A stretch of DNA of 45,523 nt. Source: Vicinamibacteria bacterium (GTDB lineage: Bacteria; Acidobacteriota; Vicinamibacteria; Fen-336; JAGNNV01). The notes under the pieces are model-generated. The model did no database searches. It saw nothing but the letters and a program-made list of their open reading frames with translations, and had not been told where the DNA came from. The translations under genes were made by a program, and so were the position numbers. The DNA lies in the NCBI GenBank assembly GCA_019694155.1, contig JAIBCN010000217.1, positions 1-45,523 on the forward strand, given 5' to 3'. The stretch's first letter is position 1, and each line of letters opens with the position of its first letter. Of the stretch, positions 23,347 through 31,956 are shown piece after piece.

Positions 23347-24198
23347 ATGGCACTGATCTCAACCTCCCAACTCGCGGACCGCCTGCACGACCCAAAGCTC
23401 CGGATCCTCGACGCACGCTGGTACCTCGACCCCAGCCGGAAAGGCATCGACGCCTACAGCGCCGGGCACATTCCCGGCGCGTTCTTCGCTGACCTCGAGA
23501 ACGACTTCGCGGGACCGGGCGGGAAGCGGGGCGGTCCCCTTGGCCGCCACCCGTTCCCCTCGCCCGCCCAGGTTCAAAACGTCATCCGCCTCTACGGAAT
23601 CACGGCGGGCGTGAAAGTGGTGGCCTACGACGATGCGGCGGGCGCCATCGCCTCCCGGGTGTGGTTCGTGCTCAGGGCCAACGGCTTCGACGACTGCGAC
23701 GTGCTCGACGGAGGCATCACGAAATGGATCGCGGAAGGCCGGGAGGTCACGACCCAGCCGCCCTCCATCTCCACCATGACCGACTTCGTGGTGAGTCCTC
23801 GCCCGGAGCTCGTCGTGTCGAAGGCGGAGCTCTTCGCGCAGAAGGACCGGGCACTGGTCCTCGACGCGCGCGTCCTCGAGCGCTACCGCGGTGAGACGGA
23901 GCCGATCGACCCCCGCGCCGGCCACATCCCCGGCGCGCGGAGCGCTCCTTACACCTCGAACCTCACCGCCGGGCCGGCCCCGGTGTTCCGGCCCGCCCCC
24001 GAGCTGCGAGCCCACTTCGAGTCGGTCGGTGTGAGCCACGAGGTCGAGCCCATCGTCTACTGCGGCTCGGGCATCAACGCAACCCACGACCTCCTCGCTC
24101 TCGAGATCGCCGGGTTCAAAGGCCGTCTCTACGGCGGGTCGTGGAGCGAATGGAGTTCCGATCCCCAATTGCCCGTCGCCACCGGCGACCAGCCGTAA
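23347..24198 (+). CDS. Thiosulfate/3-mercaptopyruvate sulfurtransferase (two-domain rhodanese)
   Basis: 283 residues from the ATG at 23347. There are two rhodanese domains. The first (about 1-140) has AYDDAAGAIASRVWF where the active Cys would be, so it is the non-catalytic half. The second (about 150-280) holds the active site Cys239 in YCGSGINATH. CGSG followed by a small residue is the thiosulfate/mercaptopyruvate sulfurtransferase type. It moves sulfane sulfur from a donor to cyanide or protein thiols. No Shine-Dalgarno sequence is obvious. The neighbouring divergent 2Fe-2S ferredoxin could share a sulfur or redox role. Confidence 0.93.
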   Translation: MALISTSQLADRLHDPKLRILDARWYLDPSRKGIDAYSAGHIPGAFFADLENDFAGPGGKRGGPLGRHPFPSPAQVQNVIRLYGITAGVKVVAYDDAAGAIASRVWFVLRANGFDDCDVLDGGITKWIAEGREVTTQPPSISTMTDFVVSPRPELVVSKAELFAQKDRALVLDARVLERYRGETEPIDPRAGHIPGARSAPYTSNLTAGPAPVFRPAPELRAHFESVGVSHEVEPIVYCGSGINATHDLLALEIAGFKGRLYGGSWSEWSSDPQLPVATGDQP

Positions 24199-24258
24199 GC
24201 TCGCTCTTCGTCCTCCTGAACCGGGAGGCGCCCTGAAAAGACCGCTCGTGGTCGTCCG

Positions 24259-25491
24259 ATGAAAGAGAATCCTCCCACCACCGCGCCGAAGCTCGAGGCC
24301 AAGCACCTCTACCGCCGGCTCGATGCCCTCTTTCGCTCCATAGAGAAAGCGCGCACCGCGCGGCGCCTGGTCGAGGCCTTCCTCGACGGCGTGTTCCGTG
24401 AGCTCGCGGAACCTCTGAGGTTCCGCGCGGCTTCGCTCTACATGGAGCGCCCGTCGGGGTTCCGGCTTTCGAAGCAGCTGGGCGAGGCGAACAAGGAGGC
24501 CTTCGACACACTCTCACCCGACGATCCGCCCCTGTCTCTGGTGCTCCAGCACCGGGTCTACCTGCACACCGACGCCGCCTCCGTCGCCGCCGCGAAGCCC
24601 TACGGAGCGGGCGGCGCCTTCGCAGCCTGCGTGGTGGGCCGCCGGCCGAGGCGATACGTCTACGTCTTCGCGCTCGGCGACGGCTTCCAGGGCGAGGAGA
24701 TCGACTTCACGCTCAACACTCTGCGCGCTTCATTGTCGTCGCGCCTGATGGAAGAGCGGCTTCAAGGAGGCCTGCGCGAGGCGGCGGAAATCCAGGCGAG
24801 CCTCCTGCCCGACACCGCCCCCTCATTCGCGCCCTTCGAGATGGCGCAGCGATCGCACCCTGCGGAAGAGGTGGGCGGCGATTTCTTCGACTACCGGAAG
24901 GTCGTCACCGAAGACGTGCTGGGCGTCGCCATCGGCGACGCGTCGGGACACGGCCTTCCCGCGGCGCTCCTGGTTCGAGATGTGGTCATCGGCCTGCGCA
25001 TGGGCCTCGAAAAGGACCTGCGCATCACGTCCGTGTTCCAGCGGCTGAATCGAGTCATCCACGAGAGCACGCTCTCCAGCAAGTTCATCTCCGTCTTCTA
25101 CGCGGAGCTCGAGAAGGACGGCACGTTGAGCTACGTGAATGCCGGACATCCCGCGCCCATGCTCGTCTCCCGCGATGCCGTGGAACGTCTCACCGTGGGC
25201 GGCACCGTGATCGGCCCCCTGCCCGAGGTTCGCTTCAAGCGCGGTCTCGCCGTGCTACGCGCCGACTCGTGCCTCGTGATGTGCACGGACGGCATCCTGG
25301 AGAGGCGCAACGCCGCCGACGAGTTCTACGGAGAGAGCCGGCTCATCGAAACGGTTCGACGGAATCTGGGGCGGCCGGCCCAGGACATTCTGGCCGCGGT
25401 CTTCAAGGAGTGCGAGGCTTTCGGGGAAACCCGTCCGTTCGACGACGACGCCACCCTGGTCATCATCAGGCGCGCGGCGCCCGTCAACTGA
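24259..25491 (+). CDS. RsbU/SpoIIE-type PP2C serine/threonine phosphatase with N-terminal GAF-like domain
   Basis: 410 residues. Residues about 15-165 have the length and pattern of a GAF-like sensor. A helical linker (REAAEIQASLLP) then leads into the phosphatase. PP2C motifs are EVGGDFFDY with the metal-binding Asp208, GDASGHGLPAAL (226-237), YVNAGHPAPML, CTDGILERRN and the final DDATLVII. This is the class that dephosphorylates anti-sigma-factor antagonists in partner-switching pathways. No anti-sigma factor or antagonist gene is next to it, so its partner is encoded elsewhere. Confidence 0.93.
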   Translation: MKENPPTTAPKLEAKHLYRRLDALFRSIEKARTARRLVEAFLDGVFRELAEPLRFRAASLYMERPSGFRLSKQLGEANKEAFDTLSPDDPPLSLVLQHRVYLHTDAASVAAAKPYGAGGAFAACVVGRRPRRYVYVFALGDGFQGEEIDFTLNTLRASLSSRLMEERLQGGLREAAEIQASLLPDTAPSFAPFEMAQRSHPAEEVGGDFFDYRKVVTEDVLGVAIGDASGHGLPAALLVRDVVIGLRMGLEKDLRITSVFQRLNRVIHESTLSSKFISVFYAELEKDGTLSYVNAGHPAPMLVSRDAVERLTVGGTVIGPLPEVRFKRGLAVLRADSCLVMCTDGILERRNAADEFYGESRLIETVRRNLGRPAQDILAAVFKECEAFGETRPFDDDATLVIIRRAAPVN

Positions 25492-25493
25492 CA

Positions 25494-25499
25494 TATTCT
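25494..25499 (+). promoter_or_regulatory. Putative leaderless -10 box TATTCT of the symporter gene
   Basis: TATTCT ends 7 bases before the TTG start at 25507, so the mRNA would begin at the start codon. No Shine-Dalgarno sequence exists; the gap is CGGCGGC. Confidence 0.42.
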
Positions 25500-25506
25500 C
25501 GGCGGC

Positions 25507-26964
25507 TTGAAGCTTCCCCTTTCGGCCGTCTTCGTCCTTCTCGCCTACATCGTCGCCATCACGGCCTTCGGGACGTGGCTCGGGCGGCGGCACAGCGGCG
25601 GCGTTCGCGGCTACTTCCTCGGCGGGAAGAGCGTTCCCTGGTGGGCCATCGCCTCCTGCATCGTGGCCACCGAAACGAGCACCCTCACTTTCATCGGCGC
25701 GCCGGGCACGTCCTACACGGGCAACTTCAGCTTTCTCCAGCTCGTTCTCGGCTATGTCATCGGACGCCTCTTCGTTTCGTTCTTCTTCCTGCCTGCCTAC
25801 TTCCGCGGCGAGATCTTCACTTCCTACGAGATCCTGCAGCGGCGGTTCGGCGGCGCGGTGCGCGCGACCTCGTCCGGGATCTTTCTGCTCTCGAGAACCC
25901 TCGGCGACGGGATCCGGCTCCACGCCGCGGCCCTCGTCCTTTCGGTGGCCGCGGGAATCAACGAGTGGTGGTGCATCCTCGCCCTCGGTCTCGCCATGAT
26001 CCTCTACACCGAAGAGGGCGGCGTCATCGCCACCATCTGGACGGATGCCATCCAGATGCTCGTGTACCTCTTCGGCGCGCTCATCTGCTTCGTGGCGGTG
26101 GCGAACGCGCTCCCGGGAGGCGTCATGGGCGCGCTGGAGAAAGCGGCGGCGGCGGGGAAACTCACCTTCCTGAACGCCGCGTTCGACATCCACGAGCCGT
26201 ACACGCTGTGGGCGGGAGTCATCGGGGGCATGTTCCTCACCATCGCGACCCATGGCACCGATCACTACCTCGTTCAGCGCTTCCTCGTGGCGAAGTCGCA
26301 GAAGGACGCGCAGATCGGACTCGTCCTCTCGGGGGTGCTGGTCTTCGCTCAGTTCGTTCTCTTCCTCACGCTGGGGGTTTTGCTCTGGCAGTTCTACGAA
26401 GGGCGCAAGTTCGCGCGCGCCGATGAGATCCTGCCCACCTTCGTGGCGAGCGAGCTGCCTGGCGTATTCACGGGGCTGATCCTCGCCGCCATCGTGGCCG
26501 CCGCCCTGTCGCCGTCGCTCAACTCGATGGCCTCGGCCACACTGCGAGATTTCTACGTGCCCTACGTCAACCCTCAGGCGAGCGAGGAGAAGCAGCTTCG
26601 ACTGGCCAAGCGGTTCACGGTGTTCTGGGGGATCCTGCAGATCGGAGTGGCCGGCCTCGCCCGCAACGTCGAGTCGGCGCTCCAGGCCGGCCTGGCCGCG
26701 CTCGGCTACGCGTCGGGTCCGACGGTCGGAGCGTTCGCCCTGGGCCTCTTCACGAAGAACGCCAACACCACCGGCACCATGATCGGAATGCTGTCCGGCC
26801 TCCTCGTGAGCTTGTCCGTCGGTCTGCTTTCACCCCGGATCTTCGGCACGCCGGGCGTGGCCTGGACCTGGAACGTGTTCGTGGGAGCGGTCGTGACCTT
26901 CGTGGTGGGCATCGCGGTGAGTGCGTTCACCCGGGAGCGCGCCGCCGTCCCCGCGGCTCAGTAG
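25507..26964 (+). CDS. Sodium:solute symporter (SSS family)
   Basis: 485 residues, TTG start. About 13 membrane helices. Characteristic stretches are YFLGGKSVPWWAIASCIVATETSTLTFIG in helices 1-2 with the unwound region, and IVAAALSPSLNSMASATLRDFY in the eighth core helix, where the Ser/Thr residues bind sodium in this family. It takes up a small organic solute with sodium. Its stop codon overlaps, in opposite direction, the stop of the NamZ-type muramidase gene. In several bacteria SSS transporters lie beside NamZ and NagZ genes, so an amino sugar or other peptidoglycan-derived product is a plausible substrate. This is inference. Confidence 0.92.
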   Translation: MKLPLSAVFVLLAYIVAITAFGTWLGRRHSGGVRGYFLGGKSVPWWAIASCIVATETSTLTFIGAPGTSYTGNFSFLQLVLGYVIGRLFVSFFFLPAYFRGEIFTSYEILQRRFGGAVRATSSGIFLLSRTLGDGIRLHAAALVLSVAAGINEWWCILALGLAMILYTEEGGVIATIWTDAIQMLVYLFGALICFVAVANALPGGVMGALEKAAAAGKLTFLNAAFDIHEPYTLWAGVIGGMFLTIATHGTDHYLVQRFLVAKSQKDAQIGLVLSGVLVFAQFVLFLTLGVLLWQFYEGRKFARADEILPTFVASELPGVFTGLILAAIVAAALSPSLNSMASATLRDFYVPYVNPQASEEKQLRLAKRFTVFWGILQIGVAGLARNVESALQAGLAALGYASGPTVGAFALGLFTKNANTTGTMIGMLSGLLVSLSVGLLSPRIFGTPGVAWTWNVFVGAVVTFVVGIAVSAFTRERAAVPAAQ

Positions 26965-28199
26965 AGGAGAGAGGGCGCGCGCGACTTGCGGAAGGCCTCG
27001 ATCGCCGGGGCGTCGGCAGCCACGATGGCGTCCGCGGAATCTCCCCGGTCGATGGCCGCGCGCAGGGCGCCTGTGCCCACCAGGCGATCGAAACCCGTGC
27101 CGTCCCGCAGCCACGCGAACTCGGAGTGCAGCTTCTTCATCTCGATGAGCAGGGTAACGCCGAGCCGGTACGCCTCCACCTTGCGCGCATCCACCACCCG
27201 GACTTGAAGTCCCTGACAGGGAATGTCGAGGTGCTTGGGGCTCGGGGTGGCGGCGGATGAGCGGGGCGTGAAGGTGATGGGCTCGAGGGCGAAACCCGGC
27301 ACGCGCACCGCCTTCGCGAGTTCCACGGACTTGAGCCAGGGCGCGCCGATCTTCAGGAAGGGCGCGTCGGTGCCCCGGCCTTCGGTGGCGGTGGTGCCCT
27401 CGATCAGGCAGGTTCCGGGATAGGCAAGGCAGGCCTCGGCCGATCGCAGGTTCGGCGACGGATTGACCCAGGGAAGGCCGGTGTCGGCCCAGGTCATTTC
27501 CCGCGACCAGCCGGCGAGGGCAACCGCCGAGAGGTCCGCCTTCTTCCGGCGATCGGCGTTCACGACCCGGGCGATCTCCGCCATGGTCAGTCCGTGCACG
27601 AGCGGCCCCGGCGTCATGTTCACGAGCGAACGGGGCACTTCGGATTCGGGCGCGGAGAGCGGACCTTCGACCCTGCGCCCGCCAATCGGATTGGGCCGGT
27701 CGAGCACCACCATGGGCACGCCCGCCTCCGCGCAGGCGTCCAGGCAGTGCATCATGGTGGCGGCGAAGGTGTAGAAGCGGACACCCGCGTCCTGCAGGTC
27801 CACCACGAAGACGTCGAGCCCCAGAAGGTCTTCAGGAGATGGCTTCGACTTCCGGCCGTAGAGACTGATGACCGGCAGGCCGGTCTTCCCGTCCACCCCG
27901 TCATCGACCTTCTCGCCCGCCGCGGCGAGGCCGCGAAATCCGTGCTCGGCGCCGAAGAGGCGCACGAGCTTCACCCCGCTGCCGGTGAGCGCGTCGATCG
28001 CGTGCCGGCCGTCCGCGGTGAGCGAGGCCGCGTGCACGAGCAGCCCGACCCGCTTTCCCGTCAGGGGCGCGCCCTTCTGCTCGACCACGCGGTCGAGACC
28101 GGGGAGAACGCGCGGCCGTTCCGCCGCCCGAGCCAGAGAGGGCAACAGAGCGGAAGCGGCGAGGAAGTTCCGGCGGCTCCATTCCTGTTCGCGATTCAT
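26958..28199 (-). CDS. namZ: DUF1343 exo-beta-N-acetylmuramidase (NamZ-type)
   Basis: 413 residues. A Tat-type signal (RRNFLAASALLPSLA) marks export. The DUF1343 landmarks are GKRVGLLVHAASL, FGAEHGFRG with Glu85-His86 (the conserved EHG region proposed as catalytic in NamZ), DLQDAGVRFYTF, LDRPNPIGG, WVNPSPNLRS, YPGTCLIEGT, EGRGTDAPF and IGAPW. NamZ releases terminal MurNAc from the non-reducing end of peptidoglycan fragments. The gene is divergent from the DUF2157 operon (34 bases between starts) and converges with the symporter, with a 7-base overlap. The NagZ-type fusion at 35023-37911 would provide the complementary hexosaminidase. Confidence 0.9.
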   Translation of the reverse strand: MNREQEWSRRNFLAASALLPSLARAAERPRVLPGLDRVVEQKGAPLTGKRVGLLVHAASLTADGRHAIDALTGSGVKLVRLFGAEHGFRGLAAAGEKVDDGVDGKTGLPVISLYGRKSKPSPEDLLGLDVFVVDLQDAGVRFYTFAATMMHCLDACAEAGVPMVVLDRPNPIGGRRVEGPLSAPESEVPRSLVNMTPGPLVHGLTMAEIARVVNADRRKKADLSAVALAGWSREMTWADTGLPWVNPSPNLRSAEACLAYPGTCLIEGTTATEGRGTDAPFLKIGAPWLKSVELAKAVRVPGFALEPITFTPRSSAATPSPKHLDIPCQGLQVRVVDARKVEAYRLGVTLLIEMKKLHSEFAWLRDGTGFDRLVGTGALRAAIDRGDSADAIVAADAPAIEAFRKSRAPSLLY

Positions 28200-28205
28200 G
28201 CGGCA

Positions 28206-28211
28206 AGCCTA
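28206..28211 (-). promoter_or_regulatory. Putative leaderless -10 box TAGGCT of namZ
   Basis: TAGGCT on the minus strand is separated from the ATG at 28199 by exactly 6 bases (TGCCGC), with no Shine-Dalgarno sequence. Confidence 0.42.
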
Positions 28212-28219
28212 ACCGACAG

Positions 28220-28225
28220 TAACCT
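28220..28225 (+). promoter_or_regulatory. Putative leaderless -10 box TAACCT of the DUF2157 operon
   Basis: TAACCT lies 8 bases before the GTG at 28234 and no Shine-Dalgarno sequence is present. With the namZ box, two divergent leaderless promoters share a 34-base intergenic gap. Confidence 0.4.
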
Positions 28226-28233
28226 CACGTTCT

Positions 28234-29211
28234 GTGATTTCCCCCGATGTCGCCGCCGCGGTCACGAGGCTCGAAGGAGATCGCGTCCTCACACCGGAGC
28301 AGGCCCGGCTCTTCGGCCGCATCGCGCGCGGCGAACTGGTGAGCCTGTCTGTCGCGATCCATGCGCTTCTCTATCTGGGCGTGGTCGCGCTCACCACCGG
28401 AGCCGGGCTCCTCTTCCGGCAGGAGATCGCGAACCTCGGACCGCTCACCATCGCCCTCGTGGTCGGGGCCGCCGCCACCCTCTGCCTGGCCTGGGTGGCC
28501 CGAACCTCGCCCGCGTTCACCCGCGGAGAAGTCGCCTCTCCACACGTCGCCTTCGACTATGTGCTCGGCCTGGGCGCTCTCCTTGCGGCCGGGGATCTCG
28601 CCTTCATCGAGGCTCGATTCTCGCCCCTCGGCGCGCAGTGGCCGTTTCACTTCCTGCTGGTCAGCGCCTTCTACCTGGCGCTCTCCTTCCGTTTCGATTC
28701 GCGCACCCTGTTCGCGCTGGCCCTCACCTCCTTTGCGGCATGGCGCGGCGTGGCTTCGACCAGCGTGGAGCGCGTGCTCTTCGGCTTCCTCGGCGACACG
28801 GAGACGGTCCGGCTCAACGCTCTCGTCTGCGGCACGGCCTTCGTCGTCGCCGGCCGGGAATTGAAGCGCGCGCGGTTCAAGGCCCACTTCGAACCCGCGG
28901 CCTCCCACCTCGGCTGGCTGCTCGTCCTGCAGTCGATCGCCTGGGGCATCGATCGCGGCCCTGCCGTCGGCCCTCATCGGCTCGCGCTGACCCTGGTTGG
29001 AGCGGGCCTCGCCCTGTTCTCGTGGCGCGGAGGGCGGTTCGCGCTCTTCGTGTTTGGCGTGCTCGCCGCGTATCTGGGCTTCATGATCACTCTCACCGAC
29101 GCGGTGGACGGCGCCACGGGAACTCTGTTCCTGGTCGCGGTCTCCTCGATCGTTCTCGTGTTCGGCCTTGCCGCGGTCCATCGGCGGTTCCCGAAGGAGA
29201 GGGAGGAATGA
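28234..29211 (+). CDS. DUF2157-like polytopic membrane protein
   Basis: 325 residues, GTG start. The N-terminal cytoplasmic segment (AAAVTRLEGDRVLTPEQARLFGRIARGELVSL) has the pattern that precedes the first helix in DUF2157 proteins. About ten hydrophobic segments follow, ending with VSSIVLVFGLAAVHRRF. No catalytic motif is visible. The stop overlaps the next start (ATGA), and the first gene of this three-gene run has a putative leaderless promoter. The role of DUF2157 is not known. Confidence 0.78.
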   Translation: MISPDVAAAVTRLEGDRVLTPEQARLFGRIARGELVSLSVAIHALLYLGVVALTTGAGLLFRQEIANLGPLTIALVVGAAATLCLAWVARTSPAFTRGEVASPHVAFDYVLGLGALLAAGDLAFIEARFSPLGAQWPFHFLLVSAFYLALSFRFDSRTLFALALTSFAAWRGVASTSVERVLFGFLGDTETVRLNALVCGTAFVVAGRELKRARFKAHFEPAASHLGWLLVLQSIAWGIDRGPAVGPHRLALTLVGAGLALFSWRGGRFALFVFGVLAAYLGFMITLTDAVDGATGTLFLVAVSSIVLVFGLAAVHRRFPKEREE

Positions 29212-30386
29212 GGCCGGAGATCGTCGCCGCGGAACGAGCGCGCGAGGTGCGCGACGCGGCCCGGGCCTGGCGGCGGACCGGGTTCATCGGGGAAGAGGCA
29301 CTGGGCCTTGTGCTGGAGCGGTATCCCGACGACCGCGTGCGCTTCGGCCCGGGATTCCGCGTCCTCGCATTCATCTTCACGCTCATCGCTTCGTGTGCGC
29401 TCATCGGTCTGTGGTTCGTCTTCTTCGATTCGAATCCGCAAACCGGGGCGAGCCTCATCGTCTGGGCCGTCGTGTTTTCCGGGCTGACCGAGCTGCAGCG
29501 CGGGCCCATGCGGCGGGTGGGCGCCGGCGCGGAGAGCGCCACCGCACTGGCAGCGGCTGCGCTCGCCACGCTCGGGGGCACGATCGGCTTCGGAGGGGGC
29601 TCGTTCAACGACTTCCTCCTCCGCTTCCTTGCCTCCGGCTTCGTCGCCTGCTCGGCCGCGGCCTGGCGCTGGGGCGATGCCATCTTTCAACTCGGCGCCG
29701 GATTGCTCGGCTTCGCTCTGTTGGCGCAAGCCGGTCCGGCGCGGCTTCTGTGGATCGGGGCGGCGGCGCTCGCGATTCCCATCTGCCTCGCCGGCGCTCG
29801 CCTCGCGCGTAACGCCCCCTCGCAGAGGAGAGGCTTCATGATCCTCGGCGCCATCTCGGTTCTCGCCCTGTACGGCGCGATCCACATCTGGTCGTTGGAT
29901 CAGCATCTCGTCGAATCCCTGAGCGTGGTTGCGCGAGAAGGATCTGGGAGCGACGGATCGAAAGGCCTTCGCGCGCTTTCGTTCGCCACGACCGCCCTTC
30001 TGCCCCCCGCCCTGCTCCTGATCGGCTGGCGGCGTCGCGAACCGCTCCTCCTCTACGCGGGCATCCTCCTCGTCGGCGCCTCCGTCGCCACCATCCGCCT
30101 CTATCGCGAGGTCATGCCCCTCTCCCTGGCGCTCTGCCTGATCGGGGCCGCCTGCCTGACCACGGGGCTCGGGCTGCTGCGCTGGCTGCGTTCCGGCCCG
30201 GCCAGGGAGCGCCACGGATTCACCGCAGACCCGCTGCTCGACGACGCCCGTCGCACCGAGGCCGTTCGCTCGGTCGTCGCCATGGCTTCCTTCACGCCGG
30301 CCGCGCAGGCACAGGCCGCGCGTCCCGCATTCGAAGGAGGAGGCGGCGGATTCGGCGGCGGCGGCGCCACCGGGAGCTATCAATGA
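29208..30386 (+). CDS. DUF2157-like polytopic membrane protein with glycine-rich tail
   Basis: 392 residues. The ATG at 29208 is preceded by AGGGAGGA and overlaps the upstream stop. The N-terminal segment (EVRDAARAWRRTGFIGEEALGLVLERYPDD) parallels that of the upstream protein and of DUF2157. Roughly ten membrane helices follow. The last 60 residues are soluble and end in an unusual Gly-rich tail, GGGGGFGGGGATGSYQ, similar to the tails of some DUF4401/DUF2157-group proteins. The stop overlaps the dehydrogenase start by ATGA. Both membrane proteins and the dehydrogenase should be made together. Confidence 0.78.
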   Translation: MRPEIVAAERAREVRDAARAWRRTGFIGEEALGLVLERYPDDRVRFGPGFRVLAFIFTLIASCALIGLWFVFFDSNPQTGASLIVWAVVFSGLTELQRGPMRRVGAGAESATALAAAALATLGGTIGFGGGSFNDFLLRFLASGFVACSAAAWRWGDAIFQLGAGLLGFALLAQAGPARLLWIGAAALAIPICLAGARLARNAPSQRRGFMILGAISVLALYGAIHIWSLDQHLVESLSVVAREGSGSDGSKGLRALSFATTALLPPALLLIGWRRREPLLLYAGILLVGASVATIRLYREVMPLSLALCLIGAACLTTGLGLLRWLRSGPARERHGFTADPLLDDARRTEAVRSVVAMASFTPAAQAQAARPAFEGGGGGFGGGGATGSYQ

Positions 30387-31912
30387 AGCGAGCCCTGAAA
30401 GCCCTTGCGTGGACGGCGATGGCCGGTCTCGTCCTCCTCACGATCGCGGTGGCAACGCGACGGTACTGGGTGCCCGAACGATTCGCGGTCAACGTTCCCC
30501 TGCGCTCGCTTACCGGTTCCGGTCCCGCGGCCGGCGCGGATCCCGGCGCGTCGTCGCTGCGACTACCGCCCGGGTTCGCCCTCACGCGATTCGCCACCGG
30601 CCTGAACAACGCGCGGTTCCTGCGCGTGACGAAACGGGGCGACGTCATCGTGAGCCAGCCGCGGGAGGGGCGGGTGACGCTGCTCCTCTCCGACGCGAAT
30701 GGCGATGGAGTCTCGGAGGGGTCGACGCCGCTCCTGACGGGCCTGGACCGCCCTCACGGTCTCGCCCTGAAGGATGGATACCTCTATGTTGCCGAAATGA
30801 CATCGGTCGGCCGGGTTCGGTTCGACGCCGCCGCTCGCGCACTTTCCGGGAGTTTCGAGCGCGTGATCGTCGGTCTGCCTTCGGGCGGGAATCACTGGAC
30901 TCGCACCATCGGTTTCGGACCGGACGGGTTTCTGTACGTGTCGGTGGGCTCGAGCTGCAACGTGTGCATCGAGCAGGATGAGCGCCGGGCCGCGATCTCG
31001 CGATATGACCCCTCGACCTGGCAGGGGAAGGTCTTCGCGAGAGGGCTGCGCAACTCGGTAGGCTTCGCCTGGAGGCAGGCGAATGACGCGAGCGCGCCTG
31101 AGCTCATCGCCACGGACAACGGCCGAGACCTCCTCGGCAACGACTTTCCGCCTTGCGAGTTGAATCGCGTGGTCGAAGGAGGGTTCTACGGCTGGCCGTT
31201 CGCGAATGGCGACCGGGTCAAGGACCCCGACTTTGGAGCGGGGCACGACGCTCAGATCGCGGCCAGTCATCCTCCCATTCACCGCTTCGCCGCGCACAAC
31301 GCGCCCCTCGGCATCGCGTTCCTCGACGCTCCGGGCACGACGGCCGCCTTCCGAGGCGCGGCGCTCGTGGCGCTGCACGGCTCGTGGAACCGGACGAGCA
31401 AGGACGGGTACAAAGTCGTATCCCTCCACTGGGGCGCGGACGGGAGCATCACGCAGCGCGATTTCCTCACGGGTTTCCTGGAGAACGAAGAAGTGAGCGG
31501 CCGGCCCGTGGACATCGCCCAGGGCGGCGATGGGACGATCTACATCTCGGACGACTACTCCGGATCGGTGTTTCGCGTAGCCCCGGGGAATCGGGCTTCG
31601 CCATTTTTGGGGTCCGCTCCGGCGGCGTTCCGTCCGCCCGAAAGCAGCAGCGGGGCGGCTTCCGGGGCGGCCGCCATTCGAAAGGGCGCGGTCATCTGGG
31701 AAGCCAATCGCTGCGAGACCTGCCACGATCCGAAGGTCGCCGCCGACAGCCCGGTCAGGACCACGAAGCTCCTCCGCGGTCTCGCCGCCCGCTACGACGT
31801 AGAGCGGATGGTGGTCTATCTCCGGGCTCCCCAGCCTCCGATGCCGCTCTTCGAACTCAGCGATGAGGAGCGCCGCGACCTCGCCGCTTACGTTCTGGAC
31901 CGCTTTCGCTGA
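30383..31912 (+). CDS. Membrane-anchored PQQ-type sugar/sorbosone dehydrogenase with C-terminal cytochrome c domain
   Basis: 509 residues. One N-terminal membrane anchor (residues about 9-25). The body is a beta-propeller of the soluble glucose/sorbosone dehydrogenase kind: LPPGFALTRFATGLNNARFL, LLSDANGDGVSEG, DRPHGLALKDGYLYVAE, GGNHWTRTIGFGPDGFLYVSVGSSCNVC and NEVVEGG-like NRVVEGGFYGWPFANGD. The C-terminal 80 residues form a cytochrome c domain with heme motif CETCH and a distal Met likely in PPMPLFEL. It probably oxidises a sugar or aldehyde in the periplasm and passes electrons to its own heme. The start overlaps the second DUF2157-like gene by 4 bases, an unusual pairing. Confidence 0.9.
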   Translation: MKRALKALAWTAMAGLVLLTIAVATRRYWVPERFAVNVPLRSLTGSGPAAGADPGASSLRLPPGFALTRFATGLNNARFLRVTKRGDVIVSQPREGRVTLLLSDANGDGVSEGSTPLLTGLDRPHGLALKDGYLYVAEMTSVGRVRFDAAARALSGSFERVIVGLPSGGNHWTRTIGFGPDGFLYVSVGSSCNVCIEQDERRAAISRYDPSTWQGKVFARGLRNSVGFAWRQANDASAPELIATDNGRDLLGNDFPPCELNRVVEGGFYGWPFANGDRVKDPDFGAGHDAQIAASHPPIHRFAAHNAPLGIAFLDAPGTTAAFRGAALVALHGSWNRTSKDGYKVVSLHWGADGSITQRDFLTGFLENEEVSGRPVDIAQGGDGTIYISDDYSGSVFRVAPGNRASPFLGSAPAAFRPPESSSGAASGAAAIRKGAVIWEANRCETCHDPKVAADSPVRTTKLLRGLAARYDVERMVVYLRAPQPPMPLFELSDEERRDLAAYVLDRFR

Positions 31913-31956
31913 CTTTGCCTTGACCGACCCTCGAGAACCAAGGAGATGATCGCAGC

